In this document: one piece after another, positions 9,106 to 17,760 of the stretch
Layout: each line of letters starts with the position of its first letter
How positions within the stretch are numbered: the stretch's first letter is position 1
Assembly (NCBI GenBank): GCA_002632325.1
Contig: NSJK01000026.1
Coordinates: forward strand, 1 to 43,890
From: Lysobacterales bacterium
GTDB taxonomy: Bacteria > Pseudomonadota > Gammaproteobacteria > Xanthomonadales > Rhodanobacteraceae
Direction: 5' to 3'
Length of the DNA stretch: 43,890 nucleotides
Notes under the pieces: generated by a model
What the model saw: only the letters and a program-made list of their open reading frames with translations
Told to the model about the DNA's origin: nothing
Database searches by the model: none
Position numbers and translations under genes: made by a program

Positions 9106-9669
9106 TCATGCGCAAAGAGGCAGTTCGATGCGCAGCAAGGCGCAGGCCAGACGCCAATCGCGCGCTACGGTGCGCTTGCAGATGCCCAGTTGCTGGCCGA
9201 TCTGCACAAATTCCAGGCCATCCAGATGATGCAGCTTGAATACACGCGCGCAGCGTGGATGACGCGTGGCGAGGTGTTCGAGTGCGTGGATCACGTCGAC
9301 CGTCAATGCGGGCGAGTGGGGCGCGCGGATACAGTCGTCGTCGAGCGCGACCTGCAGGCAATCACCACCGCGCTTGACCGCATGACGCTCGCGCACACGG
9401 TCGCCGATGACCTGATGCATCGCGCGTGCGACGAGCGCAAGAAAATGCTGGCGGTCGTGAATCAGCGGCTGCGCGCCGGCGAGCTTGAGATAGGCCTCGC
9501 TGACAAGGGCGTCGGCTGCGAGCGATTCATCGTCATGGCCATGCAGGCGATGAGCATGGCGACGCAATTCCTGATGGAGCAGCGCGAACAGGGTGCGGGA
9601 ATCCGTGCGCGGCGCATCTGATGCGCGCGCCAATGCAAGATTGCCGTCAAGCAGGCCCTCACTCGTCAT
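9106..9669 (-). CDS. ECF-type RNA polymerase sigma factor
   Basis: This 187-residue protein matches the ECF sigma group common in Xanthomonadales and planctomycetes. Region 2 shows LFALLHQELRRHAHRLHG followed by DALVSEAYLKLAG and HFLALVARAMHQVIGDRVRER. Region 4 shows HPRCARVFKLHHLDGLEFVQIGQQLGICKRTVARDWRLACALLR, a helix-turn-helix. No anti-sigma gene is adjacent; the upstream gene on this strand is hemE and downstream is the S74 fibre gene. It may control the latter pair, but there is no promoter motif I can prove. The start at 9669 gives the usual length for the family. Confidence 0.85.
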   Translation of the reverse strand: MTSEGLLDGNLALARASDAPRTDSRTLFALLHQELRRHAHRLHGHDDESLAADALVSEAYLKLAGAQPLIHDRQHFLALVARAMHQVIGDRVRERHAVKRGGDCLQVALDDDCIRAPHSPALTVDVIHALEHLATRHPRCARVFKLHHLDGLEFVQIGQQLGICKRTVARDWRLACALLRIELPLCA

Positions 9670-9763
9670 GCCCCGCTCCCTGCTCGGTTCATGCGCGTGT
9701 CGTTGGTTCCGACACGGGCAGTATGCGCGGTTTGTGAGCGGGCCTCAATCGCCCGCGGCGAAT

Positions 9764-10816
9764 TCAGCGGTTGCGGCTGAATTCGTGCACCGCATCCACC
9801 AACACGGCGACATGTTCGGGCGGGATGTCGGGCGTGATGCCATGGCCGAGGTTGAACACATGGCCAGGGTGCGCGCCGAAGCTGTCGAGCACGGCGCGGG
9901 CCTGGCTGCGAATCGCTTCGGGCGAGGCCGCGAGCACGGCCGGATCGAGATTGCCTTGCAGTGCAACGCGGGCACCGACCCGCTCGCGCGCCGCGCCGAT
10001 GTCGATCGTCCAGTCGACACCGAGCGCGTTGCAGCCGGTATCGGCGAGTGCTTCCAGGTGCGCATTGGCGCCCTTGGAGAACAGGGTGATCGGAACGCCG
10101 GGCGCCTGCGCGTGGACCTGCGCGACGACCGCAGCGAGCCAGCGCAACGAAAACTCGCGGAACATCGCCGGCATCAGCAGTCCGCCCCAGGTGTCGAATA
10201 CCATGAGCGCCTGCGCGCCGGCGGCGGCCTGCGCCGCGAGATAGGCACCCACGCTGCGGGCGAGCACCTCGAGCAGGCGGTGCATGGCTTGCGGATTTTC
10301 CAGCGCCAGCGCCTTGGCGCGTGCGAAGCTCGCCGAGCCTTCGCCCTCGATCATGTAACAGGCCAAGGTCCAGGGGCTGCCCGCAAAGCCGATCAGCGGT
10401 GCGCGCTCATTCAATTCCCTGCGAATCAGCCGCACCGCATCCATCACGTAGCGCAGCTTGGTTTCCGGATCGGGTACGCCGAGCCGGTCGATGTCGGCGA
10501 CGCTGCGCACGGGGTGTGCGAATTTCGGGCCTTCACCTTCGACGAAGTGCAGGCCCAGGCCCATTGCATCGGGCACGGTGAGGATGTCGGAGAACAGGAT
10601 TGCGGCATCGAGTGCGAAGCGCTCGAGTGGCTGCAAGGTGACTTCGCAGGCGAGTTCGGGCGTTTGCGCGAGCGCGAGGAAGCTGCCGGCGCGGGCACGC
10701 GTGGCACGGTACTCGGGCAGGTAGCGGCCGGCCTGACGCATGATCCAGATCGGCGTCATGTCCACCGGTTCGCGACGCAGTGCACGCAGGAAGCGGTGAT
10801 CGGTCGTGATGGTCAT
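9764..10816 (-). CDS. hemE: Uroporphyrinogen decarboxylase
   Basis: HemE removes four carboxyl groups from uroporphyrinogen III to give coproporphyrinogen III in cytosolic haem synthesis. The 350-residue product has the family length and the N-terminal signature [16 protein letters not shown] (residues 22-37, with the catalytic Arg residues). Further motifs are [17 protein letters not shown] with the catalytic Asp, [19 protein letters not shown], and the C-terminal [22 protein letters not shown]. It lies 51 bp downstream of the WGR gene on the same strand and probably shares its transcript. In related genomes hemE often sits near aroK-aroB; here a TonB receptor lies between them. Confidence 0.97.
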   Translation of the reverse strand: MTITTDHRFLRALRREPVDMTPIWIMRQAGRYLPEYRATRARAGSFLALAQTPELACEVTLQPLERFALDAAILFSDILTVPDAMGLGLHFVEGEGPKFAHPVRSVADIDRLGVPDPETKLRYVMDAVRLIRRELNERAPLIGFAGSPWTLACYMIEGEGSASFARAKALALENPQAMHRLLEVLARSVGAYLAAQAAAGAQALMVFDTWGGLLMPAMFREFSLRWLAAVVAQVHAQAPGVPITLFSKGANAHLEALADTGCNALGVDWTIDIGAARERVGARVALQGNLDPAVLAASPEAIRSQARAVLDSFGAHPGHVFNLGHGITPDIPPEHVAVLVDAVHEFSRNR

Positions 10817-10867
10817 TGCTGCTGCGTCTCCCTGCGCCGCAGCGCAATGCGTACATGAATCGCGCGG

Positions 10868-11125
10868 TCAGCGCGGCCCCTCGAAGCCCTGACTGAACAT
10901 GATGCGAAAACCGCGCCCGAGCTGGGCATCGCGTGCGCGTTCGAACGCAGCCATGGCCGCATCGCGTTCGAGGTAGACCTCGCTCTTGCTGCTGGCGCGG
11001 TGCGTGCCTTGCTGCCCCCATTCGCGAAACAGCGTCCAGCCGCCGAGCAGATCCTGCTGCAGCACGATCTGGTAATAGCGCGGCGCATCGGCGCCGACGG
11101 CTTGGGTTTGCATGAATACGCGCAT
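10868..11125 (-). CDS. Small stand-alone WGR-domain protein
   Basis: The 85 residues are almost entirely one WGR domain: YYQIVLQQDLLGGWTLFREWGQQGTHRASSKSEVYLERDAAMAAFERARDAQLGRGF. The canonical W-G-R is W-G-Q here, but the surrounding pattern (Y-x-x-x-L-x-x-D, W-T-L, R-x-W-G, G-x) fits. WGR domains bind nucleic acids in poly-ADP-ribose polymerases and in some MolR-like bacterial regulators; the role of single-domain versions is unknown. It precedes hemE on the same strand. Confidence 0.75.
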   Translation of the reverse strand: MRVFMQTQAVGADAPRYYQIVLQQDLLGGWTLFREWGQQGTHRASSKSEVYLERDAAMAAFERARDAQLGRGFRIMFSQGFEGPR

Positions 11126-11275
11126 GGTGAGCGTGGGATTGTAGCCGGCCGCTCGCGTGTGCGGCAGCCGGAGCCCTCACCCTCTTTGGCCCGGAGGGTG
11201 ACCTGCATCAGATCAGGGCAAGGCGCCGATCGGTTAGGATTCGCACCTTCAGGGGTCATTGGGGAAGGAATGCAC

Positions 11276-13681
11276 ATGGGTATCAAACGTACGCAGCTGT
11301 CTTTGGCCATCGCCGCCATGGGTTTGGCGGGTTCCTTGTGGTCGGGTGCGCTGCAGGCTCAGGACACGGGCAAGGCGAGCGACCAGAATGAAGAAAAGGT
11401 CACCAAGCTAGAAGGCGTGATCGTGGTCGGTTCGCGTCGTTACGATCGGGGTTCGGACACCGACACCGCAGTGCCGGTGGACATCGTGCCGATGACCAAG
11501 GCCGCCGATCAGGGCGCTTCGTTCGATCTTGCGCAGACCCTCGAGTACACCTCGCCCTCGTTCACCTCGGTGCGCCAGACCGGCGCCGACAACGCCGACT
11601 CGGTCGATTCTGCCGCGCTGCGTGGCCTGGGTTCGGACCAGACCCTCGTTCTCGTCAATGGCAAGCGACTGCATTCGACTTCGCTGGTCAACCTGTTCGG
11701 TGCGCGCAATCGCGGCATGACCGGCACCGACCTCAACACGATTCCGATGCTGGCGATCGGCCATGTGGAAGTGTTGCGTGACGGTGCCGCTGCGCAGTAC
11801 GGCTCGGATGCGATCGCGGGCGTGCTCAATATCTCGCTCAAGCGCAGCCAGGGCTGCGAAGCGGTCGCCGGCTATGGCCAGTATTCGCGCGGCGACGGCA
11901 AGAACTACATCGCTTCCGGCTATTGCGGCTTCGGCGTCGGTGATGACGGCATCGTCGCGCTCACTGCCGAGTATCTCGACCGTGGCCGCTCCAACCGCAC
12001 CACCGAGCGCGATCCGCTGCGCATCATCGGCGACACCGCGGTGCAAAACGGCACTTTCTACACGAATGGCGACATTCCGTTCGGCGATACCGCCCATTTC
12101 TATTTCGATGGTGGCATCCAGAACCGCGATGCCTCTTCGGCCGCGTTCGCGCGTGGCGGCCTCGGCTCGGACGACATTCCCTCGCGCAATTCCGCGGCAA
12201 TGTATCCGAATGGTTTCGTGCCCTTCATCGATCCCTACGTGCAGGATCGTCATGCCACCGGCGGCATCTGGTGGCGCTGGAACGACTGGCGCGTCGATGT
12301 CTCGCAGACCTTCGGCTACAACAAGCTGATCGACACGATTCGCCATACGCTCAATGCCTCGATCGCCAACTATGATCTGGAACACGGCGGCCAGGGCATC
12401 AGTCCCGATCATTTCAATGCCGGTGGTTTCTCCTTCGGTCAGGCCACCACCAATCTCGATTTCTCGCGCTTCTTCGATGACTGGTTCGCGGGCACCAACG
12501 TCGCCTTCGGCAGCGAGTTCCGCCACGAGAACTACCAGATCTATGCGGGCGAGCCGGGTTCGTACATCGATGCCGACGGCCCGGGCGGCGGCAATGCCGG
12601 CAGTCAGGGTTTCCCCGGCTTTCAGCCGGTCGATGCCACCGACAAGAGCCGCAACAGCTGGGCGTTGTACGGCGACTTCGAGGTCAACTGGACCGATCGT
12701 TTCATGACCGATCAGGCGCTGCGCTACGAGAACTACAGCGACTTCGGCTCGACCCTGATCGGCAAGCTCGCCGGATCGTTCCGCGTCACCGACACGTTCC
12801 TGTTGCGCGGCTCGCTGAGCACGGGCTTCCGCGCACCGTCGCTGCAGCAGCGCTATTTCTCCTCGACCTTCACCGACTTCATCAGCGGCGTGCCGATCGA
12901 TGTCGTGCTCGCGCCCAATGGCGGGCGCGTGGCCAATGCGGCGGGCATCCCCGCGCTCAAGGAAGAGAAGTCGCGCAGTGCCACGCTCGGTTTCACCTGG
13001 AAGCCGAGTGACGCGATTTCGGTCACGCTCGATGGCTACCGAATCGACATCGACGATCGCATCGTGCTCAGCGGCTACTTCGGCACCGACGATCCGAACA
13101 TCGGCGCGATCCTCGAGCAGTTGGGTGTGGGCTCGGCGCAGTTCTTCGTCAACTCGGTCGATACGCGCACACAGGGTCTGGACCTCACCGTCAATCATTC
13201 GATGGATCTGGGCGCCGGTCATCTCGACAGCTTCCTCGCCTTCAACCACACCACCACCGAGGTCAAGCGTGTGCATACGCCGCCGTCCTTGGTCGGGCGC
13301 GAGGATTCATTGCTGGGCGAGCGTGATCGCCTGTTCATCGAGGGCGGCGCGCCGCGCTCGAAGGCGATCCTCGGCTTCGACTACACGCTCGGTGCCTGGG
13401 AAGCCGATCTGAAGATCATCTACTTCGGCCCGATGACACTGGGCACCTTCTCGGGCCCGCCGGTGCCCAACCAGCACTATTCCGACAAGACCTCGGCCGA
13501 CCTCAGCTTCACCTACAACTTCAACGACAACATGAAGCTCACGGTGGGCGGGCAGAACATCCTCGACAAGTTCCCGACCCGGCAGAATCCCGACGAGACC
13601 GACAATGGCTACAGGTACGAGTCGGTGCAGTTCGGCCTCAATGGCGCGGCGTGGTTCGCACGCTTTGCCTACAAGTTCTGA
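11276..13681 (+). CDS. TonB-dependent outer-membrane receptor
   Basis: The product is about 801 residues. A signal peptide ends at LQAQ, followed by a short acidic linker and a TonB-box-like stretch (KLEGVIVVGSRR). The plug domain contains VDSAALRGLGSDQTLVLVNGKRLHSTSLV and the typical IGHVEVLRDGAAAQYGSDAIAGVLNISLK. The barrel carries GSLSTGFRAPSLQQRYF and ends in LNGAAWFARFAYKF with the terminal Phe of outer-membrane barrels. The start is taken as ATG 11276 rather than ATG 11270, because the GGAAGGA ribosome site then has a 6-base spacer. The style (long loops, no CarboxypepD domain) resembles the receptors for organic nutrients abundant in Xanthomonadales; the substrate cannot be read. A convergent terminator separates it from aroB. 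Confidence 0.93.
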   Translation: MGIKRTQLSLAIAAMGLAGSLWSGALQAQDTGKASDQNEEKVTKLEGVIVVGSRRYDRGSDTDTAVPVDIVPMTKAADQGASFDLAQTLEYTSPSFTSVRQTGADNADSVDSAALRGLGSDQTLVLVNGKRLHSTSLVNLFGARNRGMTGTDLNTIPMLAIGHVEVLRDGAAAQYGSDAIAGVLNISLKRSQGCEAVAGYGQYSRGDGKNYIASGYCGFGVGDDGIVALTAEYLDRGRSNRTTERDPLRIIGDTAVQNGTFYTNGDIPFGDTAHFYFDGGIQNRDASSAAFARGGLGSDDIPSRNSAAMYPNGFVPFIDPYVQDRHATGGIWWRWNDWRVDVSQTFGYNKLIDTIRHTLNASIANYDLEHGGQGISPDHFNAGGFSFGQATTNLDFSRFFDDWFAGTNVAFGSEFRHENYQIYAGEPGSYIDADGPGGGNAGSQGFPGFQPVDATDKSRNSWALYGDFEVNWTDRFMTDQALRYENYSDFGSTLIGKLAGSFRVTDTFLLRGSLSTGFRAPSLQQRYFSSTFTDFISGVPIDVVLAPNGGRVANAAGIPALKEEKSRSATLGFTWKPSDAISVTLDGYRIDIDDRIVLSGYFGTDDPNIGAILEQLGVGSAQFFVNSVDTRTQGLDLTVNHSMDLGAGHLDSFLAFNHTTTEVKRVHTPPSLVGREDSLLGERDRLFIEGGAPRSKAILGFDYTLGAWEADLKIIYFGPMTLGTFSGPPVPNQHYSDKTSADLSFTYNFNDNMKLTVGGQNILDKFPTRQNPDETDNGYRYESVQFGLNGAAWFARFAYKF

Positions 13682-13710
13682 GCGAGGCAATCGCCAGTTC
13701 GTGATTGGAA

Positions 13711-13736
13711 ATCGGGCCCGCGCAAGCGGGCCCGAT
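13711..13736. terminator. Bidirectional hairpin terminator between TonB receptor and aroB
   Basis: ATCGGGCCCGC pairs with GCGGGCCCGAT over a GCAA tetraloop, an 11-bp perfect stem centred between two convergent genes. The T run is poor on both sides. Confidence 0.7.
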
Positions 13737-13758
13737 GCATTCGGGCTCGTGCCTTGCC

Positions 13759-14838
13759 TCAAGCGTCCGGGAGCACGTTTCGGATGGCGCTTTCATCGAC
13801 ATCGGGCACGATGTCCGCCTGCCCGATGCCATGCCACAGGATCAGGCGCAGGCGACCGCCGAGGTTTTTCTTGTCCAGTCGCATCGCTGCGAGCAGACGC
13901 TCGCGATCGAGCGGCGGCGGCGCAACCGGCAGGCCGAGTTCGCGCAACAGGGATTCGAGCCGCTGTGCATCTTCGGCGGGAGCGCGCCCCAGCAGGCTCG
14001 ACAGGCGCGCGGCCTGCAACATGCCGATCGCGACTGCCTCGCCATGCAGCAAAGTGCCGTAGCCGGCGACGGTTTCCAGCGCATGGCCGAAGGTATGGCC
14101 GAAGTTGAGCAGGGCGCGCTCGCCGAGTTCGTGTTCGTCGCGAGCGACGATCGCGGCCTTGCTCGCGCAACTGCGCTCGATTGCTTCGCCCAGTGTCTGC
14201 CCATTGCGCGCGTTCAAGGCATCGACACGTTGTTCCAGCCAGAAAAAGAATTCCGGATCGGCGATCGCGCCGTATTTGACCACTTCGGCCAGACCCGCGC
14301 GGTATTCGCGGGGCGGCAGCGTGGCCAGTGTCGAGGTGTCGGCGACCACCGCGCGCGGCTGGTGGAAGGCGCCGACGAGGTTCTTGCCTGCGGGGAGGTT
14401 GACGCCGGTCTTGCCGCCGACCGAGGAGTCGACCATCGCGAGCAAGGTGGTCGGCATCTGCACGAAATCGATGCCGCGCATCCAGCAGGCCGCGGCGAAG
14501 CCGGCGAGATCGCCGATCACGCCGCCGCCGAGCGCGAGGATCGTTGCATCGCGGCTCGCGCCGAGTCGGGCGAGTGCGGCGAACACTTCGCCCGTGCGTT
14601 CGAGAGTCTTGTGCGCTTCCCCATCGGGCAACAGCAGGCTCGCATGGTGCAAACCGCCGAGAGCGGCTTCGACGCGCGCGAGGTAGAGCGGGGCCACCGT
14701 CGTGTTGCTCACCACCAGCACGTGGCGGCCGCCGATGGCGCCGCGCCAGCACGCAGCGTCATCGAGCAGACCATCGCCGATCCAGATCGGATAGCTGCGC
14801 GTGCCGAGGGATACTTCGAGGGTGCGCAGCGTGTTCAT
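13759..14838 (-). CDS. aroB: 3-dehydroquinate synthase
   Basis: AroB converts DAHP to 3-dehydroquinate, the second step of the shikimate pathway, using NAD and a metal. The 359-residue product shows the signature run of the family: [64 protein letters not shown] and [12 protein letters not shown] with metal-binding His residues. The start is ATG 14838, which overlaps the aroK stop (ATGA); a longer reading to 14865 would overlap aroK further and adds residues unlike the family. Confidence 0.97.
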   Translation of the reverse strand: MNTLRTLEVSLGTRSYPIWIGDGLLDDAACWRGAIGGRHVLVVSNTTVAPLYLARVEAALGGLHHASLLLPDGEAHKTLERTGEVFAALARLGASRDATILALGGGVIGDLAGFAAACWMRGIDFVQMPTTLLAMVDSSVGGKTGVNLPAGKNLVGAFHQPRAVVADTSTLATLPPREYRAGLAEVVKYGAIADPEFFFWLEQRVDALNARNGQTLGEAIERSCASKAAIVARDEHELGERALLNFGHTFGHALETVAGYGTLLHGEAVAIGMLQAARLSSLLGRAPAEDAQRLESLLRELGLPVAPPPLDRERLLAAMRLDKKNLGGRLRLILWHGIGQADIVPDVDESAIRNVLPDA

Positions 14839-15386
14839 GGCGCGGCTCCGACGGGGTGGATGCACCAGGCCGCGGGCAGGCCGGCGAGCAGGTCGTGGGC
14901 CGCCTGCGTGCAGTTGCGCTGTGCGCTCGAGCGCAGGCGCAGGTCGGCGACTTCGGCGTACAGCGGGTTGCGTTCAAGGGCGAGGCTTTCGAGGCGCTCG
15001 CGGCGATCGGCAGTGCGCAGCAGCGGACGCTGGCGATCACGCGCGAGGCGTTCGAGCTGCACCTCGACATCGCTGTCGAGCCAGACCACGAAGCCGCGCT
15101 CGCGCAGGATTTGCCGATTGCGCACATCGAGGATCGCGCCGCCGCCAGTGGCGAGCACGATGCCCTCGCGTAGCGCGAGTTCGGCAAGCAAGGCATGTTC
15201 TCGCTCGCGAAAACCCGCCTCGCCTTCGAGTTCGAAGATCAGCGGAATCGAGGCGCCCGTGCGCAGCTCGATTTCATGGTCGAGATCGACGAAGGGCAAG
15301 CCCAGGCGCTCGGCCACGTGGCGGCCGACCGTGCTCTTGCCGGCGCCCATCGGGCCAATCAGGAACAGGTTCGATGCGGGAATCAT
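14835..15386 (-). CDS. aroK: Shikimate kinase
   Basis: AroK phosphorylates shikimate at the 3-hydroxyl using ATP. Its 183 residues contain the P-loop GPMGAGKS (11-18), the substrate-binding [29 protein letters not shown] and the lid region DRQRPLL. The end overlaps the aroB start by four bases (ATGA), so the two are probably translationally coupled in one operon. It lies divergent from the exosortase gene with about 80 bp between. Confidence 0.96.
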   Translation of the reverse strand: MIPASNLFLIGPMGAGKSTVGRHVAERLGLPFVDLDHEIELRTGASIPLIFELEGEAGFREREHALLAELALREGIVLATGGGAILDVRNRQILRERGFVVWLDSDVEVQLERLARDRQRPLLRTADRRERLESLALERNPLYAEVADLRLRSSAQRNCTQAAHDLLAGLPAAWCIHPVGAAP

Positions 15387-15465
15387 CCGGCAATGCTAGC
15401 AAACACGCTGGCCGCTTCCGCAGCAAGCCCTTATGCTGTTGGTCCGTTTGCAGGTGAATTTTTCC

Positions 15466-15987
15466 ATGACGCGCTTCGTGGTGCTGTTCATGCTGATCCT
15501 CAGCGCGCTGTTCGTCGCCGAGCTGCTGCCCCCGGTCGAGCTGCATGTGATCGATCCCTTCACCAATGGCATTGCCCAGGTCTGCGTGTGGCTGGTCGGC
15601 CTGTTCGATGCGCATGCGTTCTCGATCGGCAAGGAACTGCACAGTTCGGCCAATGGCTTCGCGATCTCGATCGAGCGCGGCTGCAACGGGGTCGAGGCGG
15701 TGATCATCCTGATTGCGGCGATGCTCGCTTACCCGGCGCCGTGGCGCTACAAGCTGCTGGGCATCGGCCTTGGCTTTCTCGCGATCCAGGCGCTCAACCT
15801 CGTGCGCATCATCAGCCTGTTCTACATCGGCCAATGGAACCGTGTGTGGTTCGACTGGTTCCACCTCTACCTGTGGCAGGCGCTGATCGTGCTCGATGCC
15901 CTGGTGGCGTTCCTGATCTGGCTGCGCTGGTTGCCGCGCGCCGCCGCCGTGGCAGCGCCGGCCGTGCAGGGCAGCGACGGGACCTGA
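15466..15987 (+). CDS. xrtH: Exosortase H-type transpeptidase
   Basis: This 173-residue integral membrane protein has the exosortase triad: Cys73 in ERGCNGVEAV, Arg114 in LNLVRIISLFYIGQW and His133 in DWFHLYLWQ. Hydrophobic segments cover most of the length. The short size, the LLPPVELHVIDPFT N-terminus and the GFAISIERGCNGVEA block point to the XrtH class, which is thought to process proteins with an IPTLxxWG-type C-terminal signal. No such substrate is visible in this window. ATG 15466 is chosen because AGGTGA stands eight bases upstream; ATG 15433 is an alternative. The next genes (dodecin, response regulator) are unrelated in known function. Confidence 0.85.
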   Translation: MTRFVVLFMLILSALFVAELLPPVELHVIDPFTNGIAQVCVWLVGLFDAHAFSIGKELHSSANGFAISIERGCNGVEAVIILIAAMLAYPAPWRYKLLGIGLGFLAIQALNLVRIISLFYIGQWNRVWFDWFHLYLWQALIVLDALVAFLIWLRWLPRAAAVAAPAVQGSDGT

Positions 15988-16021
15988 ATGGGCTTTCGCG
16001 GCACGCATTTTCGATACGGGT

Positions 16022-16030
16022 TGGTATAGT
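16022..16030 (+). promoter_or_regulatory. Extended -10 promoter element before dodecin
   Basis: TGGTATAGT matches an extended -10 (TG-n-TATAAT-like) about 45 bases before the dodecin ATG. No good -35 hexamer is seen at the usual distance, which is tolerated with an extended -10. Confidence 0.4.
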
Positions 16031-16073
16031 TGAGGCCGAGCGGCTCCACATGCCGCGCAACGGAGGGTTCGTC

Positions 16074-16277
16074 ATGTCGGTTGCCAAGGTCATCGAGTTG
16101 AGCAGTTCCTCCCCCAAGGGCATCGAAGATGCCGTGCAGTCGGGATTGCGCAAGGTTTCGCAGACGGTCAAGAACATCAAGGGCGCATGGGTCAACGAAA
16201 TCAAGGTCGCGACCAACGCCGACGGCACCATCACCGAATGGCGCGTCAACATGCGCATCAACTTCATCGTCGACTGA
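16074..16277 (+). CDS. Dodecin-family flavin-binding protein
   Basis: The 67-residue product MSVAKVIELSSSSPKGIEDA... has the full dodecin pattern: V-x-K-V-I-E-L-x-x-x-S-x-x-x-x-x-x-A, GAWVNEIKV with the flavin-stacking Trp, and V-x-M-x-I-x-F at the end. Dodecins form hollow twelve-subunit spheres that store flavins or related cofactors in the cytosol. A CGGAGG ribosome site precedes the ATG, and an extended -10 lies further upstream. The gene stands alone or leads into the response regulator 31 bp downstream. Confidence 0.93.
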   Translation: MSVAKVIELSSSSPKGIEDAVQSGLRKVSQTVKNIKGAWVNEIKVATNADGTITEWRVNMRINFIVD

Positions 16278-16308
16278 TGTCGAGTTCATCCGCACAGGAC
16301 ACCGCAGG

Positions 16309-17007
16309 ATGAATGTGCCTGCCCTTGCGATCGGGATCGTCGAGGACGACCCCGATCTGGCCGACATCGTCATGGCCTGGCTCGAAGGCGCCGGCTACTC
16401 GGTGCGTGTGTATCGCAATGCCACCGAGTATCGGCGCCGACAGGGTGAAGAGGCAGTCGATCTGTTGCTGCTCGACTGGAACCTGCCCGACGGTACCGGC
16501 ATAGAGATCGTCGAAGCCGTGCGTGCCTCGCGCAATGCGCGCCTGCCGGTGATCTTCCTCACCGCGCGTGACAGCGAGGACGATATCGTGCAGGCGCTGG
16601 GTTGCGGTGGCGACGATTACCTCGTCAAACCGCCCAAGCAGCGCGAGTTGCTGGCGCGGGTCGGTGCAGTGCTGCGCCGCCATGGCATCGAGCGTGATGG
16701 CGAGGCGACGCTCGAACTGGGGCCGTATCGCATCGACATGTCGCGCCGGCGCATCAGCATCAACGGCGGGGAAATCGAGCTGACCCAGCGCGAATTCGAT
16801 CTGGCCAATTACCTGTTCCGCCGTCAGGGCCGCATCGTCAGCCGCGACGCCCTGCTCAAGAACGTCTGGAACCTGCACGCCGATGTCTCCACGCGCACGG
16901 TCGACACCCATGTGAGCCGCCTGCGCAAGAAGCTCGATCTGGGCGGTGAGCATGGCTGGCGCCTCGCGGCGATCTACCAGCACGGCTATCGCCTGGAACC
17001 GGTCTGA
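16309..17007 (+). CDS. OmpR/PhoB-family DNA-binding response regulator
   Basis: This 232-residue protein has a receiver domain (acidic pair EDD at 12-14, phospho-acceptor Asp56 in LLLLDWNLP, Thr in IFLTARD, Lys in YLVKPP) followed by a winged-helix output domain (ELTQREFDLANYLFRRQGRIVSRDALLKNVW and TRTVDTHVSRLRKKL). No histidine kinase is immediately adjacent. The two hybrid kinases of the window lack output domains; the one encoded 3 kb downstream at 20042 is a possible, unproven partner. The start gives a complete receiver domain, though only a weak GCAGG ribosome site is present. Confidence 0.93.
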   Translation: MNVPALAIGIVEDDPDLADIVMAWLEGAGYSVRVYRNATEYRRRQGEEAVDLLLLDWNLPDGTGIEIVEAVRASRNARLPVIFLTARDSEDDIVQALGCGGDDYLVKPPKQRELLARVGAVLRRHGIERDGEATLELGPYRIDMSRRRISINGGEIELTQREFDLANYLFRRQGRIVSRDALLKNVWNLHADVSTRTVDTHVSRLRKKLDLGGEHGWRLAAIYQHGYRLEPV

Positions 17008-17086
17008 GGCTCGACAAGCGCTCGCCCTCGCGGCCTAATGCGGGCATGGAAAACGCGCCCCTGCGCGCGCCGAGCGAGGATCAGCG

Positions 17087-17746
17087 ATGGCCAGCGCAAG
17101 CAAACCCAAGGGCCGCGTCAAGGCGGTCGCCAGCAAACGCAAGACGGGCACGCGGACCACGCGCGTGCCGAACGTGCCGAAGAGGAAACCAGTCATGGCA
17201 GATCCGAAGAAACCCGCTGCCGACGGCGCCGCCGAGCGCAACGTCGACCAGATCCGCGACATCCTGTTCGGCGGACAGATGCGCGACTACGAACGCCGTT
17301 TCGTCGAACTCCACCAGAAGCTCGAAGCCGACCTTGCGCGCATGCGCGAGGCACAGGACAAGCGACTCGCGCAGATCGAGAAGCGCATCGATGACCAGTT
17401 CGACAAGCTCAACAAGCTCATGCGTCAGGAAATCGACGATCGCAATGGCGCGGTGGCCGATCTCGAATCACGCGTGCAGCAGGCAGCGCGCACTGCGCGC
17501 GCCGAGATCAACAAGGCGGTCGATGGCGTCAGTGGCGAGGTGGTGCAGAGCGACGAGCGCCAGCGCGCCGCACTGGATGACCTGCAGCAGACCTTCGCTG
17601 TGCGTGCCGGCGAAGCCGAGGCAGCACTGGCGCGTACCGGCACCCAATTGCGGGCGGAGAAGGTCGGACGCGAGGATCTGGCCGCCCTGCTGGCCGAATT
17701 CGCCCTGCGCCTCAAGGGTGACTTCGAATTGCCCAAGCCCAAGTAA
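17087..17746 (+). CDS. Coiled-coil protein, first gene of the GTPase/OmpA-like operon
   Basis: The product has 219 residues. The first 36 are strongly basic (KPKGRVKAVASKRKTGTR), and then MADPKKPAADGAAERNVDQIRDILFGGQMRDYERRF introduces a long heptad-rich helix (about 75-190; LHQKLEADLARMREAQDKRL, IDDQFDKLNKLMRQEI). It ends in LRLKGDFELPKPK. Two starts are plausible, each with a GAGGA ribosome site: 17087 and 17195 (Met37). There is no signal peptide or membrane segment, so it is cytosolic. It lies 14 bp before the transmembrane OmpA-like gene. I do not recognise a named domain. It may be a scaffold or effector of the GTPase system, by context only. Confidence 0.8.
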   Translation: MASASKPKGRVKAVASKRKTGTRTTRVPNVPKRKPVMADPKKPAADGAAERNVDQIRDILFGGQMRDYERRFVELHQKLEADLARMREAQDKRLAQIEKRIDDQFDKLNKLMRQEIDDRNGAVADLESRVQQAARTARAEINKAVDGVSGEVVQSDERQRAALDDLQQTFAVRAGEAEAALARTGTQLRAEKVGREDLAALLAEFALRLKGDFELPKPK

Positions 17747-17760
17747 GACGCGCGCCGGCC

